Both the position numbers and the translations under genes were made by a program. From Drechslerella dactyloides (lineage: Eukaryota > Ascomycota > Orbiliomycetes > Orbiliales > Orbiliaceae): 64,000 nucleotides of DNA. Every line of letters starts with the position of its first letter. Within the stretch, counting starts at the first letter, position 1. Shown here in pieces: positions 47,239 to 58,440 of the stretch. The notes below the pieces were generated by a model. The model made no database searches. It had not been told where the DNA came from and was given only the letters and a program-made list of their open reading frames with translations. Location of the stretch: assembly GCA_020064725.1 (NCBI GenBank), contig JAGTWJ010000002.1:3720001-3784000 (forward strand), read 5' to 3'.

Positions 47239-49917
47239 GAACCTAGTCGGTGCAATATACTACTAAGTATCAGGGTCCACTTGGCGATTTAGGGCCTTTT
47301 AATTTTTCTGCGGCTCGAAACCATGGTGCAGTGCCCGCCTAATCCGTCCTTGAAGGCCCATGCATGCATATGGCATTGTTCCCCAATGTCTCCACTCCCA
47401 ACTTAGATTGGATGGCTAAAGGCTCCTAAATGCCAAACTATCACAGCGTCAGCGCAAGCGATTACTGTTAGTAAGACCTTACCTCACCATCCGACTCCAC
47501 CTTCAGCTACTTGTGTAGACTTGTCTGCTAACGTTAGATGTGTGGACTAGACCAGAACTGTGCTGTCCTTGACTCGCGCGGTTGAAAGCACAATCCCCAA
47601 TGCCGTTGGCCCCGGAGATGTCCAGGCTAGCAGACTAGCTCGTTCGAAAGGCCAGCTAGCACTTCTAGCTTGAAGCCGATGCAACTGGGTGTCCAGTACG
47701 GGAGGGCTTACCCGTGCTTGCCTTTTAAGTTCCCGGAACTTTGGTTCGCCGGCAACAGCCCGCACAAGTCGAGACGAGCATTGTTCCAAGTCGCCGCGAA
47801 CCCTCGGCTGAGATCAACGTTCGCGGCGCTGTGGCGTTTGAGCCGGCGTGCGAGGCGTGATCCGAGCCCGACCTGTCGACGCCAGAAAGATATCGGGCAA
47901 GTCCTAGCTAGTCTTCGGCCGAGCGTCGAACGCTATGGAAATTGAGCACGCGAGCTCGCTGATGGACCAGTCGGTGCTATCGGCCGGAACTATCGGGCGA
48001 CTTGAAGGGCCCTTTGACGCAGCCGGTTAGCGTCCGGGAGAATGAATGGCTGCATGTTACGTATAGAACGTCCTAGTCTGGTACGGTGGATTTATTAGAG
48101 CAGAACCGGCAACCGGCTGCCCATCTACCTGCTCGGCCCACGGCTTGTTTCAAGGACTCACGGGGTTGATATCGGGAGTCCGAGGATGGGCTGAAAGTAT
48201 TCCGTAACGCCAACTTACAAATGCACCAAGATAGGTTGCTGAATACCGTGGCTTTCTACCTTATAGCCTCGAACTCTCTTTCATCCTGAATGACAAGGCG
48301 CTAAAATATCCTGGCTAATTATAAAGCTCCCAGTTCAACAGCTGAACCTTAGACAAGGTCTTATATTCTCTTGAATCTGGGCAATCTGGCCCAGTGTCTC
48401 CAGCGACCTAATAGCTAATACAAATAACGCAGAGACGACTAAACCACAAATGTCGTCAGTCGATGAAATAGTGGATTCGGATTAATTCCTACTATGATGC
48501 TATCGATGCGAAGTAGCGGTTAGCATCCAGCACTAGCCTTGATGGAGGAGCTTCCGACGTTGAGTTCCCACGTGCAGGCCAGCAGGGGTTGCGTCGCGAA
48601 CGTTCAACCGCCAACACAGTCAACGAGGATGCTTGGATCGCTGTGAATTTTCCAACTTTTATACTCGTCTCGAGCAGAGTCTATCAGGTACATGGATGCC
48701 ATCTCGAGAACCGATGAAGAAATGTTGTAGGTAAGATATCGCGCCAATTTATTATTCTTCCATGCATCTGTGCTGTCTTGAATGGCTCGCCTGGCGTTAT
48801 GCTGTTCCACCTTAGCGAGGGAGGACCGTATGTACGGACGACGCTGTGATGCACGCAAGTTAACTGTTGTGATCAATGCGCCGCTAATGTATACATGTAG
48901 TGCTCGGCAGAAAATTCAAGATGGCAAATATGCGAGCTGAAGCCGTTAGCCTGCGTCCAGGTGATGCAAGACGACGACCGGCGACCTGATCAGATGGCGA
49001 ACTCGAATCGACAGCCACTGATAACAGACCATCTGGTCAATTATCCCTGGTCTTGTTGGACGGACCGGGTGACAATGTACCTTGGTACACTTGGATTTTG
49101 GAAAACATGCACCTTCAGCCCGTCCGGGGCGCGGGCAGGATGAAGCGTCGTCTGACAGAGCTAAGGCAGCACTTAAGCACGTTCATATACATTTTGAATA
49201 ATACCCATCCAATGGCGTGCCGACATTGGGGTGTCAAAGTTGGCCCGACACCGGACACAACCTGCATGAGCAAGTTTTCTGATTCGGTCTCCCCGGAAAG
49301 GGCGTTATACTACCCATCTACGGGGTACCTAAAGCTTTGATTGTTACGAAAGCGGGTGAGATTGTCCCCAGAAGTACATTAATATAATCCTGAATTTTCG
49401 ATAGTGCATGCGATGTGCAGCCAATGGTCGACAGGCCTCGCAAGTGAGTTCCTATTTCTATCTTGCCGCAGAGACGGCATTCTCATGATCGTCATGATGA
49501 ATATGATGTTCCGACACGGGATACCGATATTGCCATAGCCCTCGACTCAATGGTATATGAGCAATAACGATCGATCTAGATGCATAAGTGTGCAGGGCGG
49601 CGGCCAGGCGGTTGCTAGAGGACAAGTATAACCAATATTACCATTACTATTAATCTACGTTATGATACGATCCTATAAGTATGGAAAAAACAAAAAACAG
49701 CTATGAGTTTCCCTCGCTTCCCCTGCCCGCTTGCTCGAACCCCTATAAACCGTTTTTTCTATTCTCGCACGTAGCCTTTTCACCTGCATAATCTTGGTGA
49801 CTGCCAGACCAGGTTGTTGCATGGACAACTCACTGAACCTTAAATTTATTAAGGTTAGACTGCTCTCTCCAGCCCCCCAGTTGTTCACAGGATCGTTTCG
49901 AACCAAAGGCCCCTCAT

Positions 49918-52900
49918 TCACGGATTCCCACGCAACTCGCCGAAATACCATGGTGGATTCTCCGCTGTCAGGAGCGGGGCAGGTGTCGACATGGGCACTG
50001 GAACGACCTCCGCAAAGATATCCATATCCGGCGTCGATGCTTCACTTCCTGCATCGTGCTCCTGCTTCTGTCCGCCTGGCTGAGATACAGGCACAATGAC
50101 ACCGCATTCCCAATTCCTGTTACTCATCTTGAACTCCTTTTGGGTCCGATCCCAGACCAGTTTGCCCCAGGCGCTCTCGCTCAGGTTGGCGGAGCCTATG
50201 GATGTTTGATTCAACATGACAACATCAGCTCTGCTCCTCTAGTCTCGGGGCAATTCCTCATCATCGCAGGTGCTTAGTCGCTAGCCTCGAGGCTACTTAT
50301 TCTCTGTGGGAAAGTGCGAAAAGGTTTCGCGGAAGGTGACGGCTTAGCCTTACCGATATATGCCCATGCAAGGACGTTTCCGCGGGGTCGTGACAAGCGT
50401 ACGAAGATCATCTAAGTAACCCCCCACATATATTACTTTCGGATCCCGCCATAACGACAAAAATATCACGAGATTTCCGATATTGTTTTTTTTTAAAAAA
50501 TAAAAGTTCAAGTATTTGCACGTGCTTACCTTGTTGTGCATCAAAAGGCCGCTGCGAACGCTTTGACAATCATGCAACAGCGATTGGGGGAAGGTGGAGC
50601 TCATGAACCACTACATTCATTTCCCGTTGCGTTTTTTGTTGTTGACATCTGAATGAGTTTCTCTTCCCGGCCACGGCGACAAAAAAATTGATCTCGAGAG
50701 CACGTACCTTTCGTTGAAAGCAGATTGTACCACCGTTCTACAGGAAATGATGCGCATTAGCGAGACCGGTTGGCTGCATATGTCAAAAGCACGCTTACTT
50801 ACCTCAATCCCGCCTTTGCTTGCTGCAACGGTGCGGCGAGACGGAAAGTATACTCGCACGGAACTGCGAATGTCTCTCCAGAGTTTGTTGTCGCTCTCAT
50901 CTTCTTCCTCGGATTCCGACTCTGTGCTCTCGTCCGCTGCAGGCTCCACAAGCTGGCGGCTACTGTACTTTTTAGGAATACCCTGAACAGATTTCTTCCC
51001 GTCGTCACCTAGATGTTTCGGTCTCGGTCAATATGCATTTTTTTTCCTCCCGTGTCTCAGCCCTAGAGTGCTCATTGTGATTAAACTAATGCATGCCAGA
51101 TCGGATCGTACCGTGAAGCGCACGAAACATCCTCAGGAGGAACTCTTTATTTAAGCTTCCTACAGACGAGGTCTACGGTAGATAAGCGATATGTACCAGA
51201 ATGTACCCGAGTTGCAGGTGCATGTACACTCACCACATAATCAACCTCCATCGGCTTCCTGGTCTTTAAGCCTAAACCCCTGACCGCTGTAGCCAGCCCG
51301 CAAACTCCGTTGTTGAGCGCTTCCGTCCCGTGATGAGAACCACCAATGCTGTAAACGAAGCCTAGGTGTTTACTTCGGCTGAAGTCGTAAACCTTCTCAA
51401 GCTTTTCAATAATATCCGCTAGACTCGGATGTGTGATTAACAGGGCCGCACGTTGCATTTTATGGTGTAAACGGTCAAAACAATGCCGTCTGGCGGCTTA
51501 CCTGGCAGCCCCTTTGCCTTACAGAAGTGCAGGAGCTGTTTGGAGAAATGCGTATGTGAAGGATTTGATTCCTCCGGCGCAGACGTCTTGGGTAGTTCTG
51601 GAAAGTCGATGATGAAAACGCTCTGTATGACACCGATCGAGTCAGGCTGACATCCTTCTGTTACACGTTTCTCGAGGATGTGTGCAGCGAACATTCTCCA
51701 TGACTCCCTCACTTCTGCCAGTCCCGAGGGCTTCTCCCCAATCGTAAGGTGTCATGTTCGCCGTTGGAACGACCACCCTGAGATACGTGAGATGGAATAG
51801 TAGCTGAAGTTTGGAATGCATGCAGTTGACGTTCCCTGACATATTTGGGAAGCAAAGACGTGTCCGTGGGAGGTTACACAGGTTCCTCCTATAGTGGTCA
51901 ACCTGGAAATTGACCAAATGCGTCAGTCTTTTGTTCAAGGTAGTTGCATCACATCGGCTTCGTCTGAAAATCCAATGTGCCGATTCATCGATCTTGCCGG
52001 TAGTGTTTGTTACGCACCATCTCGTCCTCCTTTGCATGGAGTACTAGCACAAGGTCGCATTCCCCGACGTTGAGCTTCTGTAGAACCCAGATGAACTCCC
52101 AGACGTAAGCTGACAGTACTGCGGTTTGCAAGGTGTCCTGTTAAACCCGTCGGATAGATTCGATTAGATCTTCCCATCATTGTCATCCCGGATATATCCG
52201 AAAGGAGCCTGCAAAACCGCCCACCTTCTGAAACACCTCATCCAGCTTGATATCATCAGGAGTACGGTCTCGCCCCTGGACATATGTCTTCTTGACGACA
52301 CCATCAAAGTACTGTGTGTGTCGTGGAACGTAGCTGGCCACCCGCTCCTGCAGATCGCGGAGAGTCATGAAGGGGCCTCGTCGACTAGTGCTTGACTCTG
52401 ATGGCGGATCTGCTGATTCTTCCTTCTTGAATGTTAAAGTCTGTGTCGCCAGCGTTTTAACATGCTTTGCCTGCGGCACGTGCGAGTCATCTGACGTCTT
52501 TCTCTTGCGCCGGGCAAGACGGTCTTTCTCCATCTGAGCTCGATCGAGGTTCAGCATGGTCGAGAGCTTAGGCTTTTGTTCGTCCTGTTCTTCTTTCTTG
52601 ACCGACGGCGTGTCTGCTTGCTCTTCTCGCTTGATGGCCTGTGAGAAAGCAGATGTTGTCAACATGCTGCGAGATAATGTAGATGTGTGAGAGTAATTAT
52701 AAGGGGAGAGCCCCAGAATATTGACTGGCCTGTTTGACCATCTCTTTATCGTCCTCAGCGTCATCGTCGCTGTCCAGTACGATTATCGATGGTTCTTCCT
52801 CCTTCTTGATCTTGACGTGAGTTGTGGATGTTGGAGCGGTAGATTTGGGGCGAGAACGGCTCGGTTCGCTCGAGCCTCCCTGGTCGGCGAGGGACCTTCT

Positions 52901-52942
52901 AATCGCCTCCGCTAGGTCATCGTCGTATGAATCGTCCGCCAT
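49918..52942 (-). CDS. TDP1: Tyrosyl-DNA phosphodiesterase 1
   Basis: Twelve exons: 52942-52739, 52638-52225, 52137-52018, 51902-51693, 51622-51502, 51418-51234, 51172-51112, 51008-50803, 50737-50708, 50610-50530, 50411-50354 and 50195-49918 (655 aa). Tdp1 removes trapped topoisomerase I from DNA 3' ends. The N-terminus has an acidic ubiquitin-interacting-like helix (DDDLAEAIRRSLAD), then a SUMO-interaction-like PSIIVLDSDDD and a Lys-rich linker. First HKD-type motif: CMHSKLQLLF (H about 275, K about 277), then VVVPTANMTPYDWGE. Further blocks: GVMENSVFIIDFPELPK, HLGFVYSIGGS, TSSVGSLNKEFL, VRVYFPSRRTV, NGGTICFQRK. Second motif: GLLMHNK (H about 542, K about 544), then WAYIGSANLSESAWGKL. An alternative in-frame start lies at 52954. 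The exon 1 donor (GTCAAA) is the weakest junction. Confidence 0.92.
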
Positions 52943-53457
52943 CTGCGCAGGCATCAAGGTACAAGATAGCGTACGTGGTAAAGTTTCTGTCGATTGAATT
53001 GTACGCGGCAGGATGTCTCTCCAATGTCGTTGCAGGGTGGCGCGTTGCGGTTACCAGGGACGTCGAGTCGATTCGCTTCGGGGCGCGTTTGCTTCGCTCC
53101 AGCTCCAGAGCTCCATCTCGCATGATCTAATCTGATCCCAACTGCCACGCTAGCCAACCGGAGCGCCGCTGCGAACGAACGAACGACATTGCACACACAT
53201 GCACTTAACTTCGGTGCGGAACGGCGGACGGTAATTGGGACGGGTGTCGCAGCAGGGGTGGGCTTCTATACGCTCATTCTTACGCGGTTCGTAAAGCATC
53301 TCCGTGGAACCAGGGCTGTCGATATCCCTTTGGCGTCTCATCAACTGACCTCTCCCCAGCTCTCAGTACAGATCGCATCGTTGTGTGAGCGTTGGCCGCG
53401 ACCCCGGCAGCTCGCCCAAACGAACGACACGACTTGGTCCCGGATACCAGCGCAAAA
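52943..53457. promoter_or_regulatory. Divergent promoter between TDP1 and COG1
   Basis: 515 bp between divergent start codons, G+C-rich, with no recognised coding sequence. It must contain both promoters and leaders. Confidence 0.5.
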
Positions 53458-56314
53458 ATGGCCGCTGTTGACGCACTCAAGCTGGAAAAATGGGAAGATG
53501 CATTCCAGCAGCCTGTGGCTTCCGTCCGGGTGATGGAGAAGCAGCTACGCGTTGCATTGCAGGAGAAGAAGGAAGGACTCCGCGCGCTCGTCGGGTACGA
53601 GCACCCAGGATCCCAGCTGCTTGTGCGCGCGTTCCCCGAGATCTAACGGCCCGCCATGCAATGCAGTGAAAGCTATCGAGATCTTCTGAAGACCGCTGAA
53701 AGGATCATTGAGATGAATGATTCGATCCAAGCCGTCGAGTTGCATTTGTCACAGGCATCTAAGCAATGCAATTACGGTTCGCTGCAGAAAAAGGCGGCGA
53801 ATGCCGTCTCTATGAAAGAAAAGGAAGAGAGCAGAGGTCAGAGTCTTCGAGCAAGCGGTATCAATCGCTCTGATTGAGTGTCGAGCTGACGGCTGAGGCT
53901 CCGAAAGTTAGATAGACGAAATCGTGTGACCGCTGCCGAACTTGCCGTTCTTTCCAACTGCCCTGCTGCGATCTCGCGCACCTTGTCCGGCGAAAAGTCG
54001 CCATTGCTTGCAGCTAAGCTATATATTTTAGCTCGGTTGCTGAGAAGATCTGTTTCCGAAAAGGTAGGGGTGACTCTTCGAGAAAATCCGTGTAGAAGAT
54101 TGGGATCCCGGTTTAATCATTCCTATCATTCAGATCAAGTCGCCATTTCTCACCTCATTGGAGCGACAATTGTCCAATCTGCGGGTCACGATTCTACGAG
54201 ATATCGAACATGAACTCTGTTTGTTGAATACCGGAACTAGCACTATCCTTCAATGCCTCGGTGCCTATTCCCTGATTACGGCCTCTTCGGCGTCGGACAC
54301 CTTTATGCATTTTGAGGCACTGCGCTTGAATGCGGTGACTAGCCTTCTCCACCAAGACACCATCTCCGCAGATACCATTCTTGAGGCTATACGCTATGTA
54401 AATCAAAATCTTCAGCTATCGACACAGCTCTTTCCTAGAAGGCTTTCAGACACACTGACCGGCTTGAAAATTCGACCTCTATTCCAAGAGCCTGCCCTCA
54501 ACAGTATGATGGAACTGAATATGATGGTGCATGGCCATTGGATCAGCGAGAGTACACGCAAGTATACGCCATGGCTAAAAGCTGATGATCTGACAGCGGA
54601 GGTCTGCAAATCCGAGATCGCGAGTAAGCTCGGGACGGCGCTTAAAGCTATCTTCGATGGACTGGAGAAGGCTGTTAAGGTAGTGACCAAGGTTGAAATC
54701 TTGGTTCGGATCAGGCACGACATCCTGGTCGCAAGTCGGGCGATTATGAGCAAGACTTCTGGCTTGGAAAACGAAGATCTGAGTCAATCCTTGGCCAAGA
54801 TTCGGGAAATCGTAAACACAAGAATCCGCGAGGTCCTCAACGGTGATATCGACGCTATAGGCGGACTGGGTCAAGAACTTCCCAACCTTATCTCCGAAAC
54901 TTCTATGACAAGACCTAGAGGCAAGTTTTAATCTCAGTCTATAGTTGATCATCTAGCTAACTGAATCCAAACAGAGCCGGTATCATGGTCAAGCATGCTG
55001 TCATCTTTTGAGAACGCCAAGGGTGGCAGAAATCTAAGAGCAATGGTTCGGGCCGTGAGCTACAGTGACAAGTCAGGCCTCCGACCGATACGACTGAAAC
55101 ATAGCAAATGGATCAGCAATATCGCCAACAACTACAGCCATATTAAAAGGATAAATGAAGAGAAAGACTGGGATCCTGATAACGACGACGACGATGATGA
55201 TGCAATTGATGCTCCAGAAAGTCTCAAAGACATGAATGATGCTGATACACAAGCTTTACTCTCAACATATGTTGAAGGGCTGCTGGAAGGCTATCGGTCT
55301 CTTGAAGCCAGCGTATCGGCTTTTGCGGAAGGCTTGCGCCGGCCGGACGATGACCCCGATGCATCGCGGCCAATCGAAGGCGCCTGTGTCATCATCCGGT
55401 TTATAGTTATAATACGCAGCTCCGCTCCGCAATATCGGAACACCGACATCCTCAATCTCGCTTGGTTCGGTAAAGAGGCAAGGATCAAGCTTTACGAATT
55501 ATTATCAAAGGGCGTCTCCAGAAAGGCCTTACGCGGCTTTAGCAAGGACCTGTCACGGCGGAAATGGACGTCCGATGTCTCGTTTAATAGTTTGTGGGAG
55601 GGCAGCCCGAGACTGCCGATTCAGCCCTCGCCATTGGTTTTCAAATTTTTGCGAATGCTCACACAGTCTATGAACGAAGTTGGCGTGGATGTGTGGACAA
55701 GAGATGCAACGGATGCGCTCAAGAAAAGCGTAGCTAATTCGATATGGGAAGAGTTGAACGGCGCTGTCACATCGGCCGAGAAACAGACGAACGGGGTTTC
55801 CAAGGTCGCTAATGAAGACGAGAAAGAATCTCACGGGGAGAAAGATGAGGAGGAGAGTGACGAGAAGAACGAGGAAGGGGACGTGGAGAAGAACGAAGAG
55901 CAGAACGAGGAGAAGAACGAGGAGAAGACCGAGGAGAAGACCGAGGAGGTGGGTAAGGAAAAGAAGGAAGATGAAGAGGAGAAAGCGCCGTTGCCGTCAA
56001 ATATCTTGAATCGCGAGCAAGTTCTACAGACGTATTTTGATACAACCTATCTGGACAGTGCGCTTCGGACAGTTGCAAGTCGGAATGTGGGAGGGGATGA
56101 CAAGAGTAAGGATGAGAGCACAGCTCTCTCTTGGGAGTTTGTTGAGCGCATGCAAGACAAGGTGAGTGCTGCAGAATGCAAGATATTCCTACCCTTGGAT
56201 CATGCTAACGAATTCCAGATGACGATTGAGCCCGACGAGCGGGCGAGAATGTCGAGGTCTGCTGAAGATTATTGGCGTAGGACAAGCCTCCTCTTTGGCG
56301 TACTAGATATATAG
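53458..56314 (+). CDS. COG1: Conserved oligomeric Golgi complex subunit 1
   Basis: Six exons: 53458-53594, 53667-53836, 53912-54063, 54134-54920, 54975-56161 and 56219-56314 (842 aa). COG tethers retrograde vesicles at the Golgi; Cog1 organises lobe A. The N-terminus has the family signature: WEDAFQQPVASVRVMEKQLR, EKKEGLRALVG, ESYRDLLKTAERIIEMNDSI. Exon 3 gives LAVLSNCPAAISRTLSG and LLAAKLYILARLL, the COG1 helical block. The long C-terminal half is more divergent. A Glu/Lys/Asn-rich repeat run at about residues 655-705 carries several EKNEE/EKTEE units. The intron at 54921-54974 uses a GC donor (AG|GCAAGT), and the last intron (57 nt) is stop-free and in frame. Ends FGVLDI. Confidence 0.88.
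55840..55985 (+). repeat. EKNEE/EKTEE-coding low-complexity repeat inside COG1
   Basis: A run of GAGAAGAACGAG-type units (and GAGAAGACCGAG) encodes a highly charged Glu/Lys/Asn stretch. It lies in the variable part of COG1 and is probably a length-polymorphic linker. Confidence 0.7.
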
Positions 56315-56539
56315 ACATCCTTTGCAATTAAATAAGCTATAGATTCAGTATTTTACCATCAATCTTCAGATAGCATCTCACTGCTACTTTAGTCCCTCGC
56401 GTAACGCTTTCAGGAAGTCAAGATCTTGTGTTGGTGGCGTTGTATGGCCTTGTCGCAGACAAACATCCAAAACCCCAGAAACTTTTTTTATATCAGCGCC
56501 GAAGCCAGTCCACTACACCCTGCACCCTCACCAGCTACG

Positions 56540-57312
56540 ATGACGAACACCCAGGACCACGAAACACTACCGGACGCGCCGGAGTACGACGCCGAAAATG
56601 CAGGCGACGCCGAGTATGACGACGACGACGAGCCGCTGGATCTAACGCGGGAGAACAATGCCAAGATCATCATGGTACACCACCGTTCGATCCACCCGAC
56701 GCACAAGACGACGGATGAACCAGCAGATAGAAGAAATGGACTGACGGTGCTGGGAGTCCGATAGCTCGGTAGTGCGACGGACGACGACTCCTGTGCGTCC
56801 TTCCAGTTCGAAAATGAGGACCACACGCTGGGGAACGCGCTACGGTGGATTATCATGAAAAAGTAGGTCTGATGATTGTTGCTGCTGCTAGTTATTCACT
56901 GGCTGCTATGGTATACAATGGATACGGATGGATGGTATGACGACGGTGCTAATTTGTATTCTGCTACAGTCCGCAGGTTGAGTTTTGCGGATACTCGATA
57001 CCACATCCCTCGGAGACGAAGATGAACATGCGGATACAAACATACGGTTCGTGCATTTCGCTCGTTCGATCAATACAGTACCATATACACAATACTTCTC
57101 CGATGCTGTTAGGCTCGTTCTCTGGCTGGGAGCACTCGGATGTATATTCATACATGATTGTAGATGACGGACTAACGATGCGAGGTGTAGGAGAGATTAC
57201 TGCCAAAGATGCGCTCATCAAGGGCCTCGGAGACCTGCGGGACCTCTGCGATGTTGTCACCGACAAGTTTGTCGCTGAGAAGGAGCGGTTCGTAGCCGAG
57301 AAGCGACGCTGA
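56540..57312 (+). CDS. RPC19: RNA polymerase I and III shared subunit AC19 (Rpc19)
   Basis: Four exons: 56540-56674, 56765-56862, 56970-57046 and 57191-57312 (143 aa). AC19 pairs with AC40 to form the alpha-like assembly platform of RNA polymerases I and III. After an acidic N-terminus (EYDDDDEPLDL) come KIIMLGSATDDDSCASFQFE, NEDHTLGNALRWIIMKN, PQVEFCGYSIPHPSETKMN and MRIQTYG, all matching the RPB11-like fold, then a C-terminal helix ALIKGLGDLRDLCDVVTDKF. Length matches yeast (142 aa). The third intron is long for this locus (144 nt) and its acceptor GTGTAG was chosen because it restores phase. Another acceptor further upstream would add residues. Confidence 0.94.
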
Positions 57313-57595
57313 GGGGCAGGTCATATATCGCCTTGGATGGGCGAGATATATAAGGATCTGTCTGGGGATAAGATGCAGGTGCTGTACGATAAGATGTGAT
57401 GCTATGTGCTCGGATAGACAGACATTTAGGCGTTACGTGGAATGGGCTATGTACTGTATTTTGAGCATACGGAGCAATTGACCCTTTAGTTTTATTGCGC
57501 TTAGAACAGATGTGATTATGTACCGGATATCGTCGGCTACGGGTAATATACAGACGTGCCCGTTCGAAAACCTCAGTTTCGCCCCTACGCCGTCG

Positions 57596-58168
57596 TTATG
57601 TTAGCTGGTCGTCCCTATTCCACCTACGCGAAGGTATGTCGTGGGATAAATGACAACGGCTACAGACCTCGAGAAAGTTCTCCATGAATGTCTTTGGGAC
57701 GTGCGTGTGCGGCTCCTGCTCCGGTCTAAAGAACCTCATCAGATGCGGCAGTTGCTTCCAATAGTTCATCGTTTCCTATCGCGACACGTCATGACACCCG
57801 ACCCATTGTCAACCGCGGCTCTTCTAGCTCGAAGCGTACACGTATGAGAATGCCCGTGGCGACGGTACCTGAAACTCCATGTGGTTCTTCATCAGCAGCA
57901 CATCCACGGTGCCGAGGTCCTTGACGTGCCGGTGGCGCTCGAACTCCTCTCGGATCTTCGCTCGCACCGCGGGGACGTCGACTTCGAGCATGTACAGCTT
58001 GACGATTTCGGGGGCCTTTGATGTATGTTGTCAGTTATCGCGATTTGCTGGCGCGTGCCGGTGCGGTGTCGGAGGACGTACTTGCCGCTGCCAGTTCCGG
58101 TACGCTTGTAGGACCCGTCGGTTGGCCTCCGCCCAGTTCGCCGCTGGTTGCCGCTGCCAGTTAGCCAT
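57596..58168 (-). CDS. Complex I LYR subunit NDUFA6/B14
   Basis: Three exons: 58168-58082, 58015-57869 and 57775-57596 (137 aa). This LYR-motif accessory subunit binds the mitochondrial acyl carrier protein on the matrix arm of NADH:ubiquinone oxidoreductase. Exon 1 encodes ANRRVLQAYRNWQRQ, an LYR-type helix with QAYR in place of strict LYR. Exon 2 has APEIVKLYMLEVDVPAVRAK then IREEFERHRHV, and VDVLLMKNHMEFQ. Exon 3 begins ETMNYWKQLPHLMRFFR, the family signature, and ends after FMENFLE. The final 20 residues (from VCSRC) are not family-like, so a further intron after FLE is possible. Its presence shows the organism has complex I, unlike Saccharomyces. Confidence 0.9.
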
Positions 58169-58440
58169 TGTAGATTGAATTGGGGGCGATGGAGAGCGGG
58201 GACGTACACTGCTTCGTCGGCAGGGCGAAAGCTGTCGGATGGATCATGGCTGTTGGGAGGCTGGATTGTCGTCGGGCTGAGGCTTTCGCGGAGGGGATGC
58301 TCGTAGACTATATCTCGGTTGACTGGGACGACGTCGGAAGTGGCTGCAAAGAGCGCCAAGGCCCACCCAACGTCATGCGACGGCAACACCAAAATTTCTC
58401 ATCCTGCAACGTTTCGATATAATATATTATCGCCACCGCG
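58169..58440. promoter_or_regulatory. Divergent promoter shared by two mitochondrial genes
   Basis: 272 bp separate the start codons of NDUFA6 (-) and the ABHD11-like gene (+). Both products are mitochondrial, so co-regulation from this segment is plausible. Confidence 0.5.

Larger units (their letters stand above)
41686..49917. promoter_or_regulatory. 8.2-kb gene-free tract upstream of the WOPR gene
   Basis: Apart from one doubtful short open frame (42627-42809) I recognise no gene. Upstream of the WOPR start the minus strand has many short open frames, as in a long leader. An imperfect 28-bp tandem pair lies at 47183-47238 and a run of A near 46692-46703. The tract also contains the 3' flank of TDP1 at its right end. 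WOR1-type genes of Candida albicans have very long upstream control regions; by analogy I infer that much of this DNA regulates the WOPR gene, possibly with non-coding transcripts. Confidence 0.45.
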
